From Sideroxyarcus sp045866275 (GTDB lineage Bacteria; Pseudomonadota; Gammaproteobacteria; Burkholderiales; Gallionellaceae): a stretch of DNA of 64,000 nucleotides. The notes under the pieces are model-generated. The model did no database searches. It saw nothing but the letters and a program-made list of their open reading frames with translations, and was not told where the DNA came from. Shown piece after piece: positions 27,233 through 36,968 of the stretch (the stretch's first letter is position 1; the number at the start of each line of letters is the position of its first letter). The stretch is taken from the NCBI GenBank assembly GCA_045866275.1, contig BAAFRX010000008.1:22803-86802 (forward strand), written 5' to 3'. The position numbers and the translations under genes were made by a program.

Positions 27233-28996
27233 ATGTCAGTCAGCAAAAGAACGTTTGATGTGGTGGTGGTGGGCGCGGGCGGCGCCGGCATGCGCGCGGC
27301 GCTGACCCTGTCCGAAGCAGGTCTGAAAGTTGCCGTGCTGTCCAAGGTCTTTCCGACCCGGTCGCACACGGTGGCGGCGCAGGGCGGGATCGCCGCCTCG
27401 CTCGGCAACGTCAACGAAGACAACTGGCACTGGCACATGTACGACACGGTGAAGGGTTCGGACTACCTCGGCGACCAGGATGCGATCGAATACATGTGCC
27501 GTGCCGCCCCCGAGGTCGTGTATGAACTGGAACATTTCGGCATGCCGTTCGACCGCCTGGACAGCGGCAAGATCTACCAGCGCCCGTTCGGCGGGCACAT
27601 GCAGGATTACGGCAAGAACCCGGTGCCGCGGGCCTGTGCCGCCGCCGACCGCACCGGTCACGCGCTGCTGCACACGCTGTACCAACAGAACGTCAAAGCC
27701 AACACCAATTTCTTCGTCGAGTGGATGGCGCTGGATCTGATCCGCGACGAGGACGGCGATGTGCTGGGCGTGGTGGCGATGGAGATCGAGACTTCCGAAG
27801 TGATGATTCTGCAGGCGCGCGCCACGCTGTTCGCCACCGGCGGCGCGGGGCGCATCTTTCAGGCCAGCACCAATGCCTATATCAACACCGGCGACGGCCT
27901 CGGCATGGCGGCACGCGCCGGCATCCCGCTGGAAGACATGGAGTTCTTCCAGTTCCACCCGACCGGCGTGTACGGCGCGGGGGTGCTCATCACCGAAGGC
28001 GTGCGCGGCGAGGGCGGCTATCTGCTGAACAAGGATGGCGAACGCTTCATGCCGCGCTACGCGCCTTCCGCCAAGGACCTCGCCAGCCGCGATGTGGTGT
28101 CGCGCGCGATGGCGACCGAGATCAAGGAAGGCCGCGGCTGCGGCCCCAACGCGGACCATATCCTGCTGAAACTGGATCACCTCGGTGACGAGGTGATCCG
28201 CCACCGACTGCCCGGTATCCGCGACATCGCCCTCAAGTTTGCCCATGTCGATCCGGCTAAGGCGCCGATCCCGGTGGTGCCGACCGCGCATTACATGATG
28301 GGCGGCATTCCGACCAATTATCACGGCCAGGTGGTGGCGCCGCACGGCACCGCACCGGAAGACGTGGTGCAGGGTTTTTATGCGGTGGGCGAATGCGCCT
28401 GCGTTTCGGTGCACGGCGGCAACCGCCTCGGTTGCAATTCCTTGCTCGACCTGATTGTGTTCGGGCGTTCGGCGGCGCGGCAGATCATCGAAGACCTAAA
28501 GAACAATCCGAATCCGAAGCCGCTGCCCGCCAATGCGGCGGAGCGGCCGCTGGCGCGTTTGGCGCGCCTGGAAAACCAGAAGAGCGGCGAGTCCGTGGCC
28601 GAGGTCGGCACCGCGATGCGCACGGTGATGCAGACCCACTGCGGGGTGTTCCGTTTTCCCGATCTGATGGCGGAAGGGGTGAGCAAGATTCGCGAGGTGG
28701 CGGAGCGCGTGCGTCATACCGAGATCAAGGACAAGAGCAAGGTTTTCAACACGGCGCGGGTCGAGGCGCTGGAACTGGATAACCTGATCGAGGTGGCGCA
28801 GGCCACCATGACGGCCGCCGAAGCGCGCAAGGAAAGCCGCGGCGCCCACGCGCGCGCCGATTTCCCCGAGCGCGACGACAAAAACTGGTTGAAACATTCG
28901 TTGTATTACAGCGAAGGCTATCGCCTCGATTACAAGCCGGTGCGGCTGAAGCCGCTGACGGTCGAGACCTTCCCGCTTAAAGCCCGCGTGTACTAG
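27233..28996 (+). CDS. sdhA: succinate dehydrogenase flavoprotein subunit
   Basis: The 587-residue catalytic subunit has the dinucleotide fold VVVVGAGGAGMRAAL at the N-terminus and the covalent FAD attachment His H45 in RSHTVAAQGG. EFFQFHPTGVYGAGVLITEG and the active-site loop GVRGEGGYLLN follow. HGGNRLGCNSLLDLIVFGR is the conserved FAD-binding stretch near residue 400. It oxidises succinate to fumarate and passes electrons to SdhB. The SdhE factor that helps attach FAD is encoded two genes downstream. Confidence 0.98.
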   Translation: MSVSKRTFDVVVVGAGGAGMRAALTLSEAGLKVAVLSKVFPTRSHTVAAQGGIAASLGNVNEDNWHWHMYDTVKGSDYLGDQDAIEYMCRAAPEVVYELEHFGMPFDRLDSGKIYQRPFGGHMQDYGKNPVPRACAAADRTGHALLHTLYQQNVKANTNFFVEWMALDLIRDEDGDVLGVVAMEIETSEVMILQARATLFATGGAGRIFQASTNAYINTGDGLGMAARAGIPLEDMEFFQFHPTGVYGAGVLITEGVRGEGGYLLNKDGERFMPRYAPSAKDLASRDVVSRAMATEIKEGRGCGPNADHILLKLDHLGDEVIRHRLPGIRDIALKFAHVDPAKAPIPVVPTAHYMMGGIPTNYHGQVVAPHGTAPEDVVQGFYAVGECACVSVHGGNRLGCNSLLDLIVFGRSAARQIIEDLKNNPNPKPLPANAAERPLARLARLENQKSGESVAEVGTAMRTVMQTHCGVFRFPDLMAEGVSKIREVAERVRHTEIKDKSKVFNTARVEALELDNLIEVAQATMTAAEARKESRGAHARADFPERDDKNWLKHSLYYSEGYRLDYKPVRLKPLTVETFPLKARVY

Positions 28997-29006
28997 GAGC
29001 GACGAG

Positions 29007-29702
29007 ATGAAATTTAGAATCTACCGCTACAACCCGGAGACGGACACGGCGCCCTACATGCAGGACTACGAGCTTGATCTGCAGGCCGGCGATGCCATGC
29101 TGTTGGATGCGCTGATGATGTTGCGGCAGCAGGACGACAGCCTCGGCTTCCGCAAATCCTGCCGCGAGGGGGTGTGCGGCTCGGATGCGATGAACATCAA
29201 CGGACGCAACGGTCTGGCTTGCATCACGCCGCTGTCATCGCTCAAGCAACCGATCGAATTGCGTCCCTTGCCGGGACTGCCGGTGATCCGCGATCTGATC
29301 GTCGATATGACGCAGTTCTTCAAACAGTACCATTCGATCAAGCCCTATCTCATCAACAGCGATCCGCCGCCGGAGACCGAACGCCTGCAATCGCCCAAGG
29401 ACCGGGCGGAGCTCGACGGTTTGTATGAATGCATCCTGTGTGGCTGCTGCACCACAGCCTGCCCCTCGTTCTGGTGGAACCCGGACAAGTTTGTCGGCCC
29501 CTCGGGCCTGTTGCAGGCTTACCGCTTCCTCGCCGATACCCGCGACCAGGCGACCGCCGAGCGTCTGGATAATCTGGAAGACCCGTATCGTCTGTTCCGT
29601 TGTCATACCATCATGAACTGCGTCGATGTCTGTCCGAAGGAACTGAATCCAACGGAGGCGATCGGCAAGATCAAGGACATGATGGTGAAGCGCGTGGTAT
29701 GA
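29007..29702 (+). CDS. sdhB: succinate dehydrogenase iron-sulfur subunit
   Basis: A 231-residue protein with the three cluster motifs in order. The [2Fe-2S] plant-type site is CREGVCGSDAMNINGRNGLA followed by Cys (near residues 52-72). The [4Fe-4S] site is CILCGCCTTACP near residue 144, and the [3Fe-4S] site is CHTIMNCVDVCPKELNP near residue 201. It relays electrons from FADH2 to the quinone site in SdhCD. Its TGA overlaps the sdhE start by 3 bp. Confidence 0.98.
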   Translation: MKFRIYRYNPETDTAPYMQDYELDLQAGDAMLLDALMMLRQQDDSLGFRKSCREGVCGSDAMNINGRNGLACITPLSSLKQPIELRPLPGLPVIRDLIVDMTQFFKQYHSIKPYLINSDPPPETERLQSPKDRAELDGLYECILCGCCTTACPSFWWNPDKFVGPSGLLQAYRFLADTRDQATAERLDNLEDPYRLFRCHTIMNCVDVCPKELNPTEAIGKIKDMMVKRVV

Positions 29703-29947
29703 GTATCGAAGATCCGGTTTATCTGCAGCGCGTGCGCTGGCGTTGCCGGCGCGGTCTGCTGGAACTTGATATTGTGCTGGGCCGCTTCATCGACCAGCAT
29801 TACCCGTCACTGAACGAGGTGCAGCGCCTCGCGTTCGACGAATTGCTCGATTTGCCGGATACCGAGTTCTGGGATCTGATCAGGGGTAACAAGGAACCGA
29901 TACATCCGCAACAGCGGGCCGTATTGGAATGTCTGCAGAAAGTTTGA
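29699..29947 (+). CDS. sdhE: FAD assembly factor SdhE
   Basis: An 82-residue protein of the SdhE/CptB (DUF339) family, which promotes covalent flavinylation of SdhA. The hallmark RRGLLELDIVLGRF contains the RGxxExD motif. WRCRRG precedes it and LLDLPDTEFWDLI forms the later helices. ATG 29699 overlaps the last bases of sdhB (ATGA), so translation is coupled. The position inside the sdh operon confirms the role. Confidence 0.95.
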   Translation: MSIEDPVYLQRVRWRCRRGLLELDIVLGRFIDQHYPSLNEVQRLAFDELLDLPDTEFWDLIRGNKEPIHPQQRAVLECLQKV

Positions 29948-29965
29948 TTGAGTCGAGGTGGAAAA

Positions 29966-31255
29966 ATGGAAAGCAAACGCAGCGCAACACTGACCCTGGA
30001 TGATGGACGCAAGATCGAATTGCCCATCCTTTCCGGCACCCTGGGTCCGGATGTCATCGATATCCGGGCGCTGGGCAAACTTGGGGTGTTCACCTACGAT
30101 CCGGCCTTTTTTGCCACGTCCAGTTGCACCTCTGAAATCACGTTCATCGATGGCGATGCGGGCCTGCTTTATTACCGTGGTTACCCGATCGAACAGTTGG
30201 CGGAGCAATCGGATTTTCTGGAGGTTTGCTACCTGCTGCTGAACGGAGAATTGCCTGACGTGCAGCAAAAATCCGAGTTTGTTTCGAGCATCACGCATCA
30301 CACCATGGTGCACGATCAGCTGGCAAAGTTTTTCAGCGGCTTCCGCCGTGACGCCCATCCCATGGCGGTGATGGTTGGCGTGGTGGGTGCGCTGTCCGCC
30401 TTCTATCACGACTCGCTCGACATCAACAATCCGAAACATCGTGAAATCTCCGCCCGCCGTCTGCTGGCAAAAGTCCCGACCATCGCTGCGATGGCGCACA
30501 AGTACTACGTTGGGGAGCCGTTCATCTATCCCAAGAACAAGTTCAGTTTCGTCGAGAATCTGATGTACATGATGTTTGCCACACCGGCGGAGGACTATGT
30601 GCCGAACCCGGTGCTGGTTCGCGCGCTGGAGCGTATCCTCATCCTGCATGCAGACCACGAACAGAATGCGTCGACTTCGACGGTGCGCCTGGCCGGTTCC
30701 AGCGGCGCCAATCCTTTCGCCTGTATTGCCTCCGGCATCGCGGCATTGTGGGGGCCGGCGCACGGTGGAGCCAACGAGGCGGCGCTGAAAATGCTGGAAG
30801 AGATCGGCGACCCGGCGCGGGTACCGGAGTATGTGCAGGGCGTGAAGGACAAGAAATATCGCCTGATGGGTTTCGGTCACCGCGTCTATAAAAACATGGA
30901 CCCGCGCGCCAATGTGATGCGCCAGACCTGCTACGAGGTGCTGAAGGAAATGAAGCTGGAGAACGATCCATTGTTCCAGCTGGCGATGACCCTGGAAAAA
31001 ACCGCGCTGGCCGATCCCTATTTCATCGAGCGCAAACTGTATCCTAACGTGGATTTCTACTCCGGTATCGTGCTGCGCGCGCTGGGCATCCCGACCAATA
31101 TGTTCACGGTCATCTTCGCCGTCGCGCGCACCATCGGCTGGGTGTCGCAATGGAACGAGATGATCGCCGATACGGAGCAGAAAATCGGCCGCCCGCGCCA
31201 GTTGTACCGCGGTGCGGTACGGCGCGATTTTGTGCCGCTGGATAAACGTTCCTGA
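29966..31255 (+). CDS. gltA: citrate synthase
   Basis: The 429-residue protein is a type II hexameric citrate synthase. It begins with the usual beta-rich N-terminus (ATLTLDDGRKIELPILSG). It carries LYYRGYPIEQLAE, HHTMVHDQ, the catalytic-His region LHADHEQNASTSTVRLAGSS, and GFGHRVYKNMDPRA with the second His. VDFYSGIVLRALGIP and FAVARTIGWVSQWNE follow with the Asp and Arg contacts. It condenses acetyl-CoA and oxaloacetate. GAGGTGG precedes ATG 29966. Confidence 0.98.
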   Translation: MESKRSATLTLDDGRKIELPILSGTLGPDVIDIRALGKLGVFTYDPAFFATSSCTSEITFIDGDAGLLYYRGYPIEQLAEQSDFLEVCYLLLNGELPDVQQKSEFVSSITHHTMVHDQLAKFFSGFRRDAHPMAVMVGVVGALSAFYHDSLDINNPKHREISARRLLAKVPTIAAMAHKYYVGEPFIYPKNKFSFVENLMYMMFATPAEDYVPNPVLVRALERILILHADHEQNASTSTVRLAGSSGANPFACIASGIAALWGPAHGGANEAALKMLEEIGDPARVPEYVQGVKDKKYRLMGFGHRVYKNMDPRANVMRQTCYEVLKEMKLENDPLFQLAMTLEKTALADPYFIERKLYPNVDFYSGIVLRALGIPTNMFTVIFAVARTIGWVSQWNEMIADTEQKIGRPRQLYRGAVRRDFVPLDKRS

Positions 31256-31268
31256 ACGGGGCAACACC

Positions 31269-34148
31269 ATGAACGCCCCGGATGAAAAAAATTATCTGCA
31301 GGCGATGCGGGATTCTTCCGCCCTGTTCGGCGGCAACAACGCGTTCGTCGAAAGCCTGTATGAAGATTACCTGAACGATGCCGGCAGCGTGCCGCCCGCA
31401 TGGCGCACCCTGTTCGACCGGTTGCAGGCCGCCGGTAACGGGCCGGACGTGGCGCACTCGCCGATCCGCCGGCACTTTCTGCAGACTGCAGCCGTGCCTG
31501 TCGCCGTCGCGCCCTCCGCGGCAATTGCCGACGAGATGCGCAAACAGGCATCCGTCCTGCAGCTGATCAATGCCCACCGCTTTCTCGGTTTGCGGGTGGC
31601 CGACCTTGATCCCCTGAAGCGCAATCCGCCGCCTGAAGTGGTCGAACTGAATCCCGCCTATTACGACCTGACCGAGGCCGACATGGACCACAAGTTCAAT
31701 ACCGGTTCGCTCGTCGGCGGCGAACGCATGACGCTGCGCGAGATATTGCAGCGGCTGCGCCGCATCTATTGCAGCACCATCGGTGCCGAATACATGTACA
31801 TCAGCAGTGTGCCGCAGAAACGCTGGATTCAGGCGCGCCTGGAGGGGGCGGGCGGGGTGATCGCTTATCCTGCGGATACCCGGAAACGCATCCTGGAGCG
31901 CCTGACGGCGGCGGAGGGGTTGGAGCGTTACCTGCACACCAAATATGTCGGGCAGAAACGCTTCTCCCTCGAAGGCGGCGACACCCTGATCCCGCTGCTC
32001 GACCACCTGCTGCAACGAGCCGGCGCGCAGGGCGTAAAAGAGACCGTGATCGGCATGGCTCACCGCGGACGCCTGAACGTGTTGGTCAACACCCTGGGCA
32101 AATTGCCGAGCGAACTGTTTTCTGAATTCGAGGGGATACACAAGGAACATCTCGGCTCGGGCGATGTGAAGTATCACCAGGGATTTTCCTCCGACATCGA
32201 CACGCCGGGAGGCGCGATGCACCTCACGCTGGCCTTCAATCCCTCCCATCTGGAGATTGCCAATCCGGTGGTGGAAGGCTCCGTGCGCGCACGCCAGCAT
32301 CGCCGCCGCGATCTGAAAGGCAAGCAGGTCATGCCGGTTCTGCTGCACGGCGATGCGGCATTCGCCGGCCAGGGCGTCAATCAGGAAACCCTCAATCTGG
32401 CACAGACCCGTGGGTTTCGCACCGGCGGCACGGTCCACATCGTGGTCAACAACCAGATCGGTTTCACCACTTCTGACCTGCGCGATGCCCGTTCGTCGAA
32501 TTACTGCACCGATGTGGCAAAGATGATCGAGGCGCCGATTTTCCATGTCAATGCGGACGATCCGGAAGCCGTGCTGCGGATAACGGAGATCGCGCTCGAC
32601 TACCGCATGCAGTTCGGCAAGGATGTCGTGATCGACATGGTGTGCTTCCGCAAGTTGGGACACAACGAACAGGACGAGCCTCTGGTAACCCAACCCCTGA
32701 TGTACCGCAAGGTCAATCAGCACCCGGGCACCCGCGCGCTGTATGCGCAGCGCCTGGTGGACCAGGGTGTGTTGAGCGCGGATGAAGCGCAGGCCAAGAT
32801 CAAGGCTTACCATGCCGCGCTGGACGAGGGGCGCAACCCCGTACAGCCGGTGCTGACCGACTTCAAACACGAGTTTGCCGTGAGCTGGTCGAAATATCGT
32901 GGCGATATTTCGTGGACGATGCCGGCGGATACGCGTTTGTCGCTGGCGCGCCTGCAAAAACTGGCGCAGCGCCTGACGGAGGTGCCGCCGAATTTCAAGC
33001 TGCATTCGCGGGTGGAAAAGATCATTGCGGATCGTCGGGCGATGGGGAACGGCGAACTGGCGCTGGACTGGGGGATGGCGGAGAACCTGGCCTACGCCAG
33101 CCTGCTGACCGAGGGCTATCCGGTGCGCCTGTCCGGCGAGGATTGCGGGCGCGGCACTTTCTTCCACCGCCACGCGGTATGGCACGACCAGCAGCGGCAG
33201 CAATGGGACAAGGATGACTACATCCCGCTACAGCACCTCGCCGATGACCAGGCCGATTTCGCGGTGATCGACTCCATTCTGTCGGAAGAGGCGGTGCTGG
33301 GATTCGAGTATGGCTATGCCACGGCCGAGCCGGACGGCTTGACCCTGTGGGAAGCGCAGTTCGGCGATTTTGCCAACGGGGCACAAGTTGTCATCGACCA
33401 GTTCATCGCCTCGGGCGAAGCCAAATGGGGGCGGTTGTGCGGCCTGGTGCTGCTGCTGCCGCACGGCTACGAAGGGCAAGGGCCGGAACACTCCTCCGGT
33501 CGGATCGAGCGCTATCTGCAACTGTGTGCCGACTACAACATCCAGGTTTGTGTGCCATCGAACGCGGCGCAGATTTTTCATCTGTTGCGCCGCCAGATGC
33601 TGCGCCCGTTCCGCAAACCGCTGATCGTCTTTACGCCCAAGAGCCTGCTGCGCAGCAAGGATGCCTCATCGCCGTTCAGCGATTTCACAGAGGGCGTGTT
33701 TCAGCCGGTCATTGCCGACATCGACCGCCTGGACAACGACAGGGTGCGCCGCATCATCGCCTGCAGCGGCAAGGTGTATTACGACCTGCTCAAGGCGCGG
33801 CGCGAACGCGGCATCGCCGATATGGCGATCATCCGGCTGGAGCAGTTGTATCCTTTTCCGCATGATGATTTTGCCGCACAGATCGCGGCCTATCCGCAGG
33901 CAAGCGAAGTGGTGTGGTGCCAGGAAGAGCCGGGCAATCAGGGCGCGTGGCATCGCATCCAGCATTATCTGTTGCGCCATTTGCGCCCGGGCATGCGCTT
34001 GGGATACGCGCTGCGCCCGTCGTCAGCGTCGCCGGCCGCAGGCTACCTGTCTGTCCACGTGGAGCAGCAAAAAGCGGTGATCGAAGCGGCTTTCCGCCCC
34101 GATCTCGATATCAAGAACCGACCAGGAGTCCGCCATGAGCATCATTGA
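31269..34148 (+). CDS. sucA: 2-oxoglutarate dehydrogenase E1 component
   Basis: A 959-residue thiamine-diphosphate-dependent E1. The N-terminal helix (NAFVESLYEDYLNDAGSVPPAW) is the E2-binding segment. The ThDP site includes GMAHRGRLNVLVNTLGK, HGDAAFAGQGVNQETLNL and VVNNQIGFTTS. SGEDCGRGTFFHRHA and LLPHGYEGQGPEHSSGRIER belong to the second half of the active site. It decarboxylates 2-oxoglutarate and transfers succinyl to the lipoyl of SucB. ATG 31269 follows gltA by 13 bp; the 3' end overlaps sucB by 14 bp. Confidence 0.98.
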   Translation: MNAPDEKNYLQAMRDSSALFGGNNAFVESLYEDYLNDAGSVPPAWRTLFDRLQAAGNGPDVAHSPIRRHFLQTAAVPVAVAPSAAIADEMRKQASVLQLINAHRFLGLRVADLDPLKRNPPPEVVELNPAYYDLTEADMDHKFNTGSLVGGERMTLREILQRLRRIYCSTIGAEYMYISSVPQKRWIQARLEGAGGVIAYPADTRKRILERLTAAEGLERYLHTKYVGQKRFSLEGGDTLIPLLDHLLQRAGAQGVKETVIGMAHRGRLNVLVNTLGKLPSELFSEFEGIHKEHLGSGDVKYHQGFSSDIDTPGGAMHLTLAFNPSHLEIANPVVEGSVRARQHRRRDLKGKQVMPVLLHGDAAFAGQGVNQETLNLAQTRGFRTGGTVHIVVNNQIGFTTSDLRDARSSNYCTDVAKMIEAPIFHVNADDPEAVLRITEIALDYRMQFGKDVVIDMVCFRKLGHNEQDEPLVTQPLMYRKVNQHPGTRALYAQRLVDQGVLSADEAQAKIKAYHAALDEGRNPVQPVLTDFKHEFAVSWSKYRGDISWTMPADTRLSLARLQKLAQRLTEVPPNFKLHSRVEKIIADRRAMGNGELALDWGMAENLAYASLLTEGYPVRLSGEDCGRGTFFHRHAVWHDQQRQQWDKDDYIPLQHLADDQADFAVIDSILSEEAVLGFEYGYATAEPDGLTLWEAQFGDFANGAQVVIDQFIASGEAKWGRLCGLVLLLPHGYEGQGPEHSSGRIERYLQLCADYNIQVCVPSNAAQIFHLLRRQMLRPFRKPLIVFTPKSLLRSKDASSPFSDFTEGVFQPVIADIDRLDNDRVRRIIACSGKVYYDLLKARRERGIADMAIIRLEQLYPFPHDDFAAQIAAYPQASEVVWCQEEPGNQGAWHRIQHYLLRHLRPGMRLGYALRPSSASPAAGYLSVHVEQQKAVIEAAFRPDLDIKNRPGVRHEHH

Positions 34149-35316
34149 AGTCAAAGTCCCGCAACTGTCCGAATCGGTTTCCGAGGCCACTTTGCTGACC
34201 TGGCACAAAAAGCCCGGTGAAGCGGTGAGCGAGGGAGAGAATCTGATCGACGTCGAAACCGACAAGGTTGTGCTCGAATTGCCGGCGATCAAAAGCGGGG
34301 TGTTGCGCAAGATCATCAAGGCTGACGGCGCCCAGGTGGGTAGCGGCGAAATCATCGCCGAGATCGACACGGAGGGTGTCGCACAAACCGGCCAGGCTGC
34401 ACCCGTGCCGGCCGCCGTCGTCGCCGCCGCGCCCGTTGTTGCCGCCCCGGCGGCGAGCACCCCGTCCGCGCGCAAGCTGGCGCATGCGCATGATGTCGAT
34501 ACCGCCACGCTGCAGGGCAGTGGCCGCCACGGCGTGGTGACCAAGGAAGATGTACTGCATGCGGTCAAGAGCGAACCGCCCGCCGCTTACGTGGTGACGC
34601 CCGTGGCCCAGGGCGAGCGCACCGAGCAGCGTGTGCCGATGACGCGCATCCGCCAGCGCATCGCCGAACGGCTGCTGCAATCGCAGGCGAATGCAGCCAT
34701 CCTCACCACATTCAACGAAGTGAACATGCGGCCGGTGATGGAACTGCGCAGCCGCTACAAGGACACGTTCGAGAAAAAACACGGGGTCAAACTCGGTTTC
34801 TCCTCCTTCTTCGTCAAGGCGTCCGTGTATGCGCTGAAAAAATTTCCCGTCATCAATGCCTCGGTCGATGGGAAAGACTTTATCTATCACGGCTATTTCG
34901 ACATCGGCATGGCGATCGGCAGCGAGCGCGGCCTGGTCGTGCCCATCTTGCGCGATGCAGACCGGATGTCGTTGGCCGACATCGAAAAGCGCATCGCGGA
35001 TTTCGCCGCGCGCGCCAAGGACGGCAAGATCACCATGGAAGAATTGACCGGCGGCACCTTCTCCATCACCAACGGTGGCGTATTCGGTTCCCTGCTTTCC
35101 ACCCCCATCATCAACCCGCCGCAAAGCGCCATCCTCGGCATCCACGCCACCAAGGATAGACCCGTGGCGGAAAATGGCCAGGTCGTCATCCGCCCGATGA
35201 ACTACCTTGCACTTTCCTACGATCACCGCATCATCGACGGACGCGAAGCGGTGCAGTTCCTGGTCGCGATCAAGGAATTTCTGGAAAACCCGGGACTGGT
35301 ACTGCTGGATCTGTGA
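34135..35316 (+). CDS. sucB: dihydrolipoyllysine succinyltransferase (2-oxoglutarate dehydrogenase E2)
   Basis: A 393-residue E2 with three parts. A single lipoyl domain at the N-terminus has the lipoylated Lys in VETDKVVLEL. An Ala/Pro-rich linker leads to a peripheral subunit-binding domain (SARKLAHAHDVDTATLQGSG). The C-terminal acyltransferase core has the catalytic LSYDHRIIDGREAV near residue 370. It transfers succinyl from lipoate to CoA. AGGAG precedes ATG 34135, which lies inside the end of sucA. No E3 (lpd) follows in this window. Confidence 0.97.
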   Translation: MSIIEVKVPQLSESVSEATLLTWHKKPGEAVSEGENLIDVETDKVVLELPAIKSGVLRKIIKADGAQVGSGEIIAEIDTEGVAQTGQAAPVPAAVVAAAPVVAAPAASTPSARKLAHAHDVDTATLQGSGRHGVVTKEDVLHAVKSEPPAAYVVTPVAQGERTEQRVPMTRIRQRIAERLLQSQANAAILTTFNEVNMRPVMELRSRYKDTFEKKHGVKLGFSSFFVKASVYALKKFPVINASVDGKDFIYHGYFDIGMAIGSERGLVVPILRDADRMSLADIEKRIADFAARAKDGKITMEELTGGTFSITNGGVFGSLLSTPIINPPQSAILGIHATKDRPVAENGQVVIRPMNYLALSYDHRIIDGREAVQFLVAIKEFLENPGLVLLDL

Positions 35317-36311
35317 TGAACCGCTTCCGCGCATTCCGGATTTTTGACGAAGACGGAAAATCGCAGGGCCGTCTGGTGGATCTTGCACTGGACGACCTGG
35401 ACCCTGGCGAGGTGCTGTTCCGCGTCGCCTATTCCGCGGTCAATTACAAGGATGCGCTGGCCGCCACCGGTACCGGCAAGGTGATCCGGCGCTTCCCCTG
35501 TGTCGGCGGCGTTGACGCGGCGGGGGTGGTGGATAGTTCTGCCGATCCCCGCTTCAAGGCGGGAGACCCGGTGCTGGTGACGGGATATGACATGGGCGTG
35601 GCGCACGATGGCGGTTTCGCCGAATATGCCCGCGTCCCGGCCGACTGGGTTGTGCCGTTGCCGCAAGGCTTGTCGCTGTTCGAAGCCATGGCGTTGGGAA
35701 CGGCAGGATTCACTGCGGCACTGGCGATTCACCGTCTGGAGCAGAACGAGCTGACCCCGGAGGCTGGCCGCGTGATCGTGACCGGTGCGACCGGCGGGGT
35801 CTCCGGCCTGGCGATACAGATGCTGGCGCAACTCGGCTATCACGTGGTGGCAATGACCGGCAAGGAGCAGGAAGGCGGCTATCTGGAGTCGCTCGGTGCA
35901 CGCGAGATTCTGCTGCGCAGCACGGTCGATCTGAACGGCACGCGCCCGCTGGAAAAAGCGCAGTGGGCCGGCGCCATGGATGCGGTGGGCGGGACGACCC
36001 TGGCCTGGCTGACCCGCAGCATGCAGCAGGACGGCGCCATCGCCAGCTTTGGCAATGCCGGCGGCGTCGAATTGCACACCACGGTGTTTCCTTTCATCCT
36101 GCGCGGCGTGAAGTTGCTGGGGGTGGATTCGGCGCTGACCGCCATGCCGTTGCGCAGGATGATCTGGCAGCGGCTGGCCAACGATCTGCGACCGCTGCAT
36201 CTGCACGACATGATCCGGCGCGTACCCTTGGCCGATTTGGCGCACGTCTTTCCGGCCATGATCGCGGGCCAGGCGCGCGGTCGCACCGTGGTGGAAATCG
36301 CAGCAATCTGA
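35316..36311 (+). CDS. acrylyl-CoA reductase AcuI / YhdH-YhfP family oxidoreductase
   Basis: A 331-residue zinc-independent medium-chain reductase. It shows YSAVNYKDALAATGTGKV, the NADPH-fold region VTGATGGVSGLAIQMLAQLG near residue 152, and GGFAEYARVPADWVVPLP. These are typical of the YhdH/AcuI group, which reduces acryloyl-CoA with NADPH. ATG 35316 overlaps the sucB TGA by one base, so it looks co-transcribed with the 2-oxoglutarate dehydrogenase genes. The usual neighbour there would be lpd. Physiological substrate is inferred only from the family. Confidence 0.88.
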   Translation: MNRFRAFRIFDEDGKSQGRLVDLALDDLDPGEVLFRVAYSAVNYKDALAATGTGKVIRRFPCVGGVDAAGVVDSSADPRFKAGDPVLVTGYDMGVAHDGGFAEYARVPADWVVPLPQGLSLFEAMALGTAGFTAALAIHRLEQNELTPEAGRVIVTGATGGVSGLAIQMLAQLGYHVVAMTGKEQEGGYLESLGAREILLRSTVDLNGTRPLEKAQWAGAMDAVGGTTLAWLTRSMQQDGAIASFGNAGGVELHTTVFPFILRGVKLLGVDSALTAMPLRRMIWQRLANDLRPLHLHDMIRRVPLADLAHVFPAMIAGQARGRTVVEIAAI

Positions 36312-36323
36312 ACATCGCGCCGC

Positions 36324-36329
36324 TATAAT
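36324..36329 (+). promoter_or_regulatory. -10 element of the tRNA-Leu(UAG) gene
   Basis: A perfect TATAAT lies 13 bases before the mature tRNA start. No clear -35 hexamer is seen at the expected distance. Confidence 0.6.
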
Positions 36330-36342
36330 GCGCGCCTCCCAC

Positions 36343-36427
36343 GCGGAAGTGGCGGAATTGGTAGACGCACTGGATTTAGGTTCCAGCGCCGCAAGGTGTG
36401 CAGGTTCGAGTCCTGTCTTCCGCACCA
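36343..36427 (+). tRNA. tRNA-Leu (anticodon UAG)
   Basis: An 85-nt tRNA with encoded CCA. The 7-bp acceptor is GCGGAAG/CTTCCGC. The anticodon stem CTGGA/TCCAG encloses TTTAGGT, giving anticodon TAG (reads CUA). A long class II variable arm (GCCGCAAGGTGT) and a T-arm with GGTTCGAGTCC confirm tRNA-Leu. Confidence 0.96.
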
Positions 36428-36662
36428 ATGGCTCAATTTCAAACGACCGTTTCAGGTGTTTAATAACCCGTTCGGGTCACAAAAATCCTGCTTCCCCCCC
36501 CTTTAAGAGCCGGGAATTCCTTGCCGGTATTGTGTACGATTGACAGTATCACCCGCTGTCCGGGCAACTTGAGGGTTTCTGTTGCCGGCGAGGCGGTGTT
36601 ACGTTGTTGATGCGATCGGTTTGCTCGCTGGATTTTTTTCGGAACCACACAGGGAGATGCAA

Positions 36663-36962
36663 ATGAATTTGAATGTCACCACCGTCTTGAACGTCATCGC
36701 CATTTTGATCATGTTTTATTGCCTGTATCTGGTGTTGTCCCTCAAATCCAGCATACCCGGCGGAGTGGTGGGGAAGCGCTGGAATTTTCTGACCGCATTG
36801 GTGATGCTGTTCAGCGTTGGCTATCTCGCCACCCCATTCTTTGACCTGCTGCCCGCTGACATTCAGCGTCTGGTCGTGTCATCCATCTTTGTATTTGGTG
36901 CGGTTTATGTGGTGGTCACTGTCCGGCTTATCTTTAACATCATTCGTGAACTAACCGAATAA
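36663..36962 (+). CDS. small membrane protein of unknown function
   Basis: A 99-residue protein with three predicted membrane helices (about residues 5-27, 42-61 and 72-93) and a short positively charged loop (GGVVGKRWN). I do not recognise the family. ATG 36663 and ATG 36657 are both near AGGGAG; the former is chosen for spacing. It lies 6 bp before another unknown gene, so the two probably form an operon. Confidence 0.7.
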   Translation: MNLNVTTVLNVIAILIMFYCLYLVLSLKSSIPGGVVGKRWNFLTALVMLFSVGYLATPFFDLLPADIQRLVVSSIFVFGAVYVVVTVRLIFNIIRELTE

Positions 36963-36968
36963 TCCGGG

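Noticed and set aside
31110..33203. 697-codon minus-strand frame opposite gltA/sucA
   Set aside because: Same reason: antisense to genes with all catalytic motifs, no motifs of its own.
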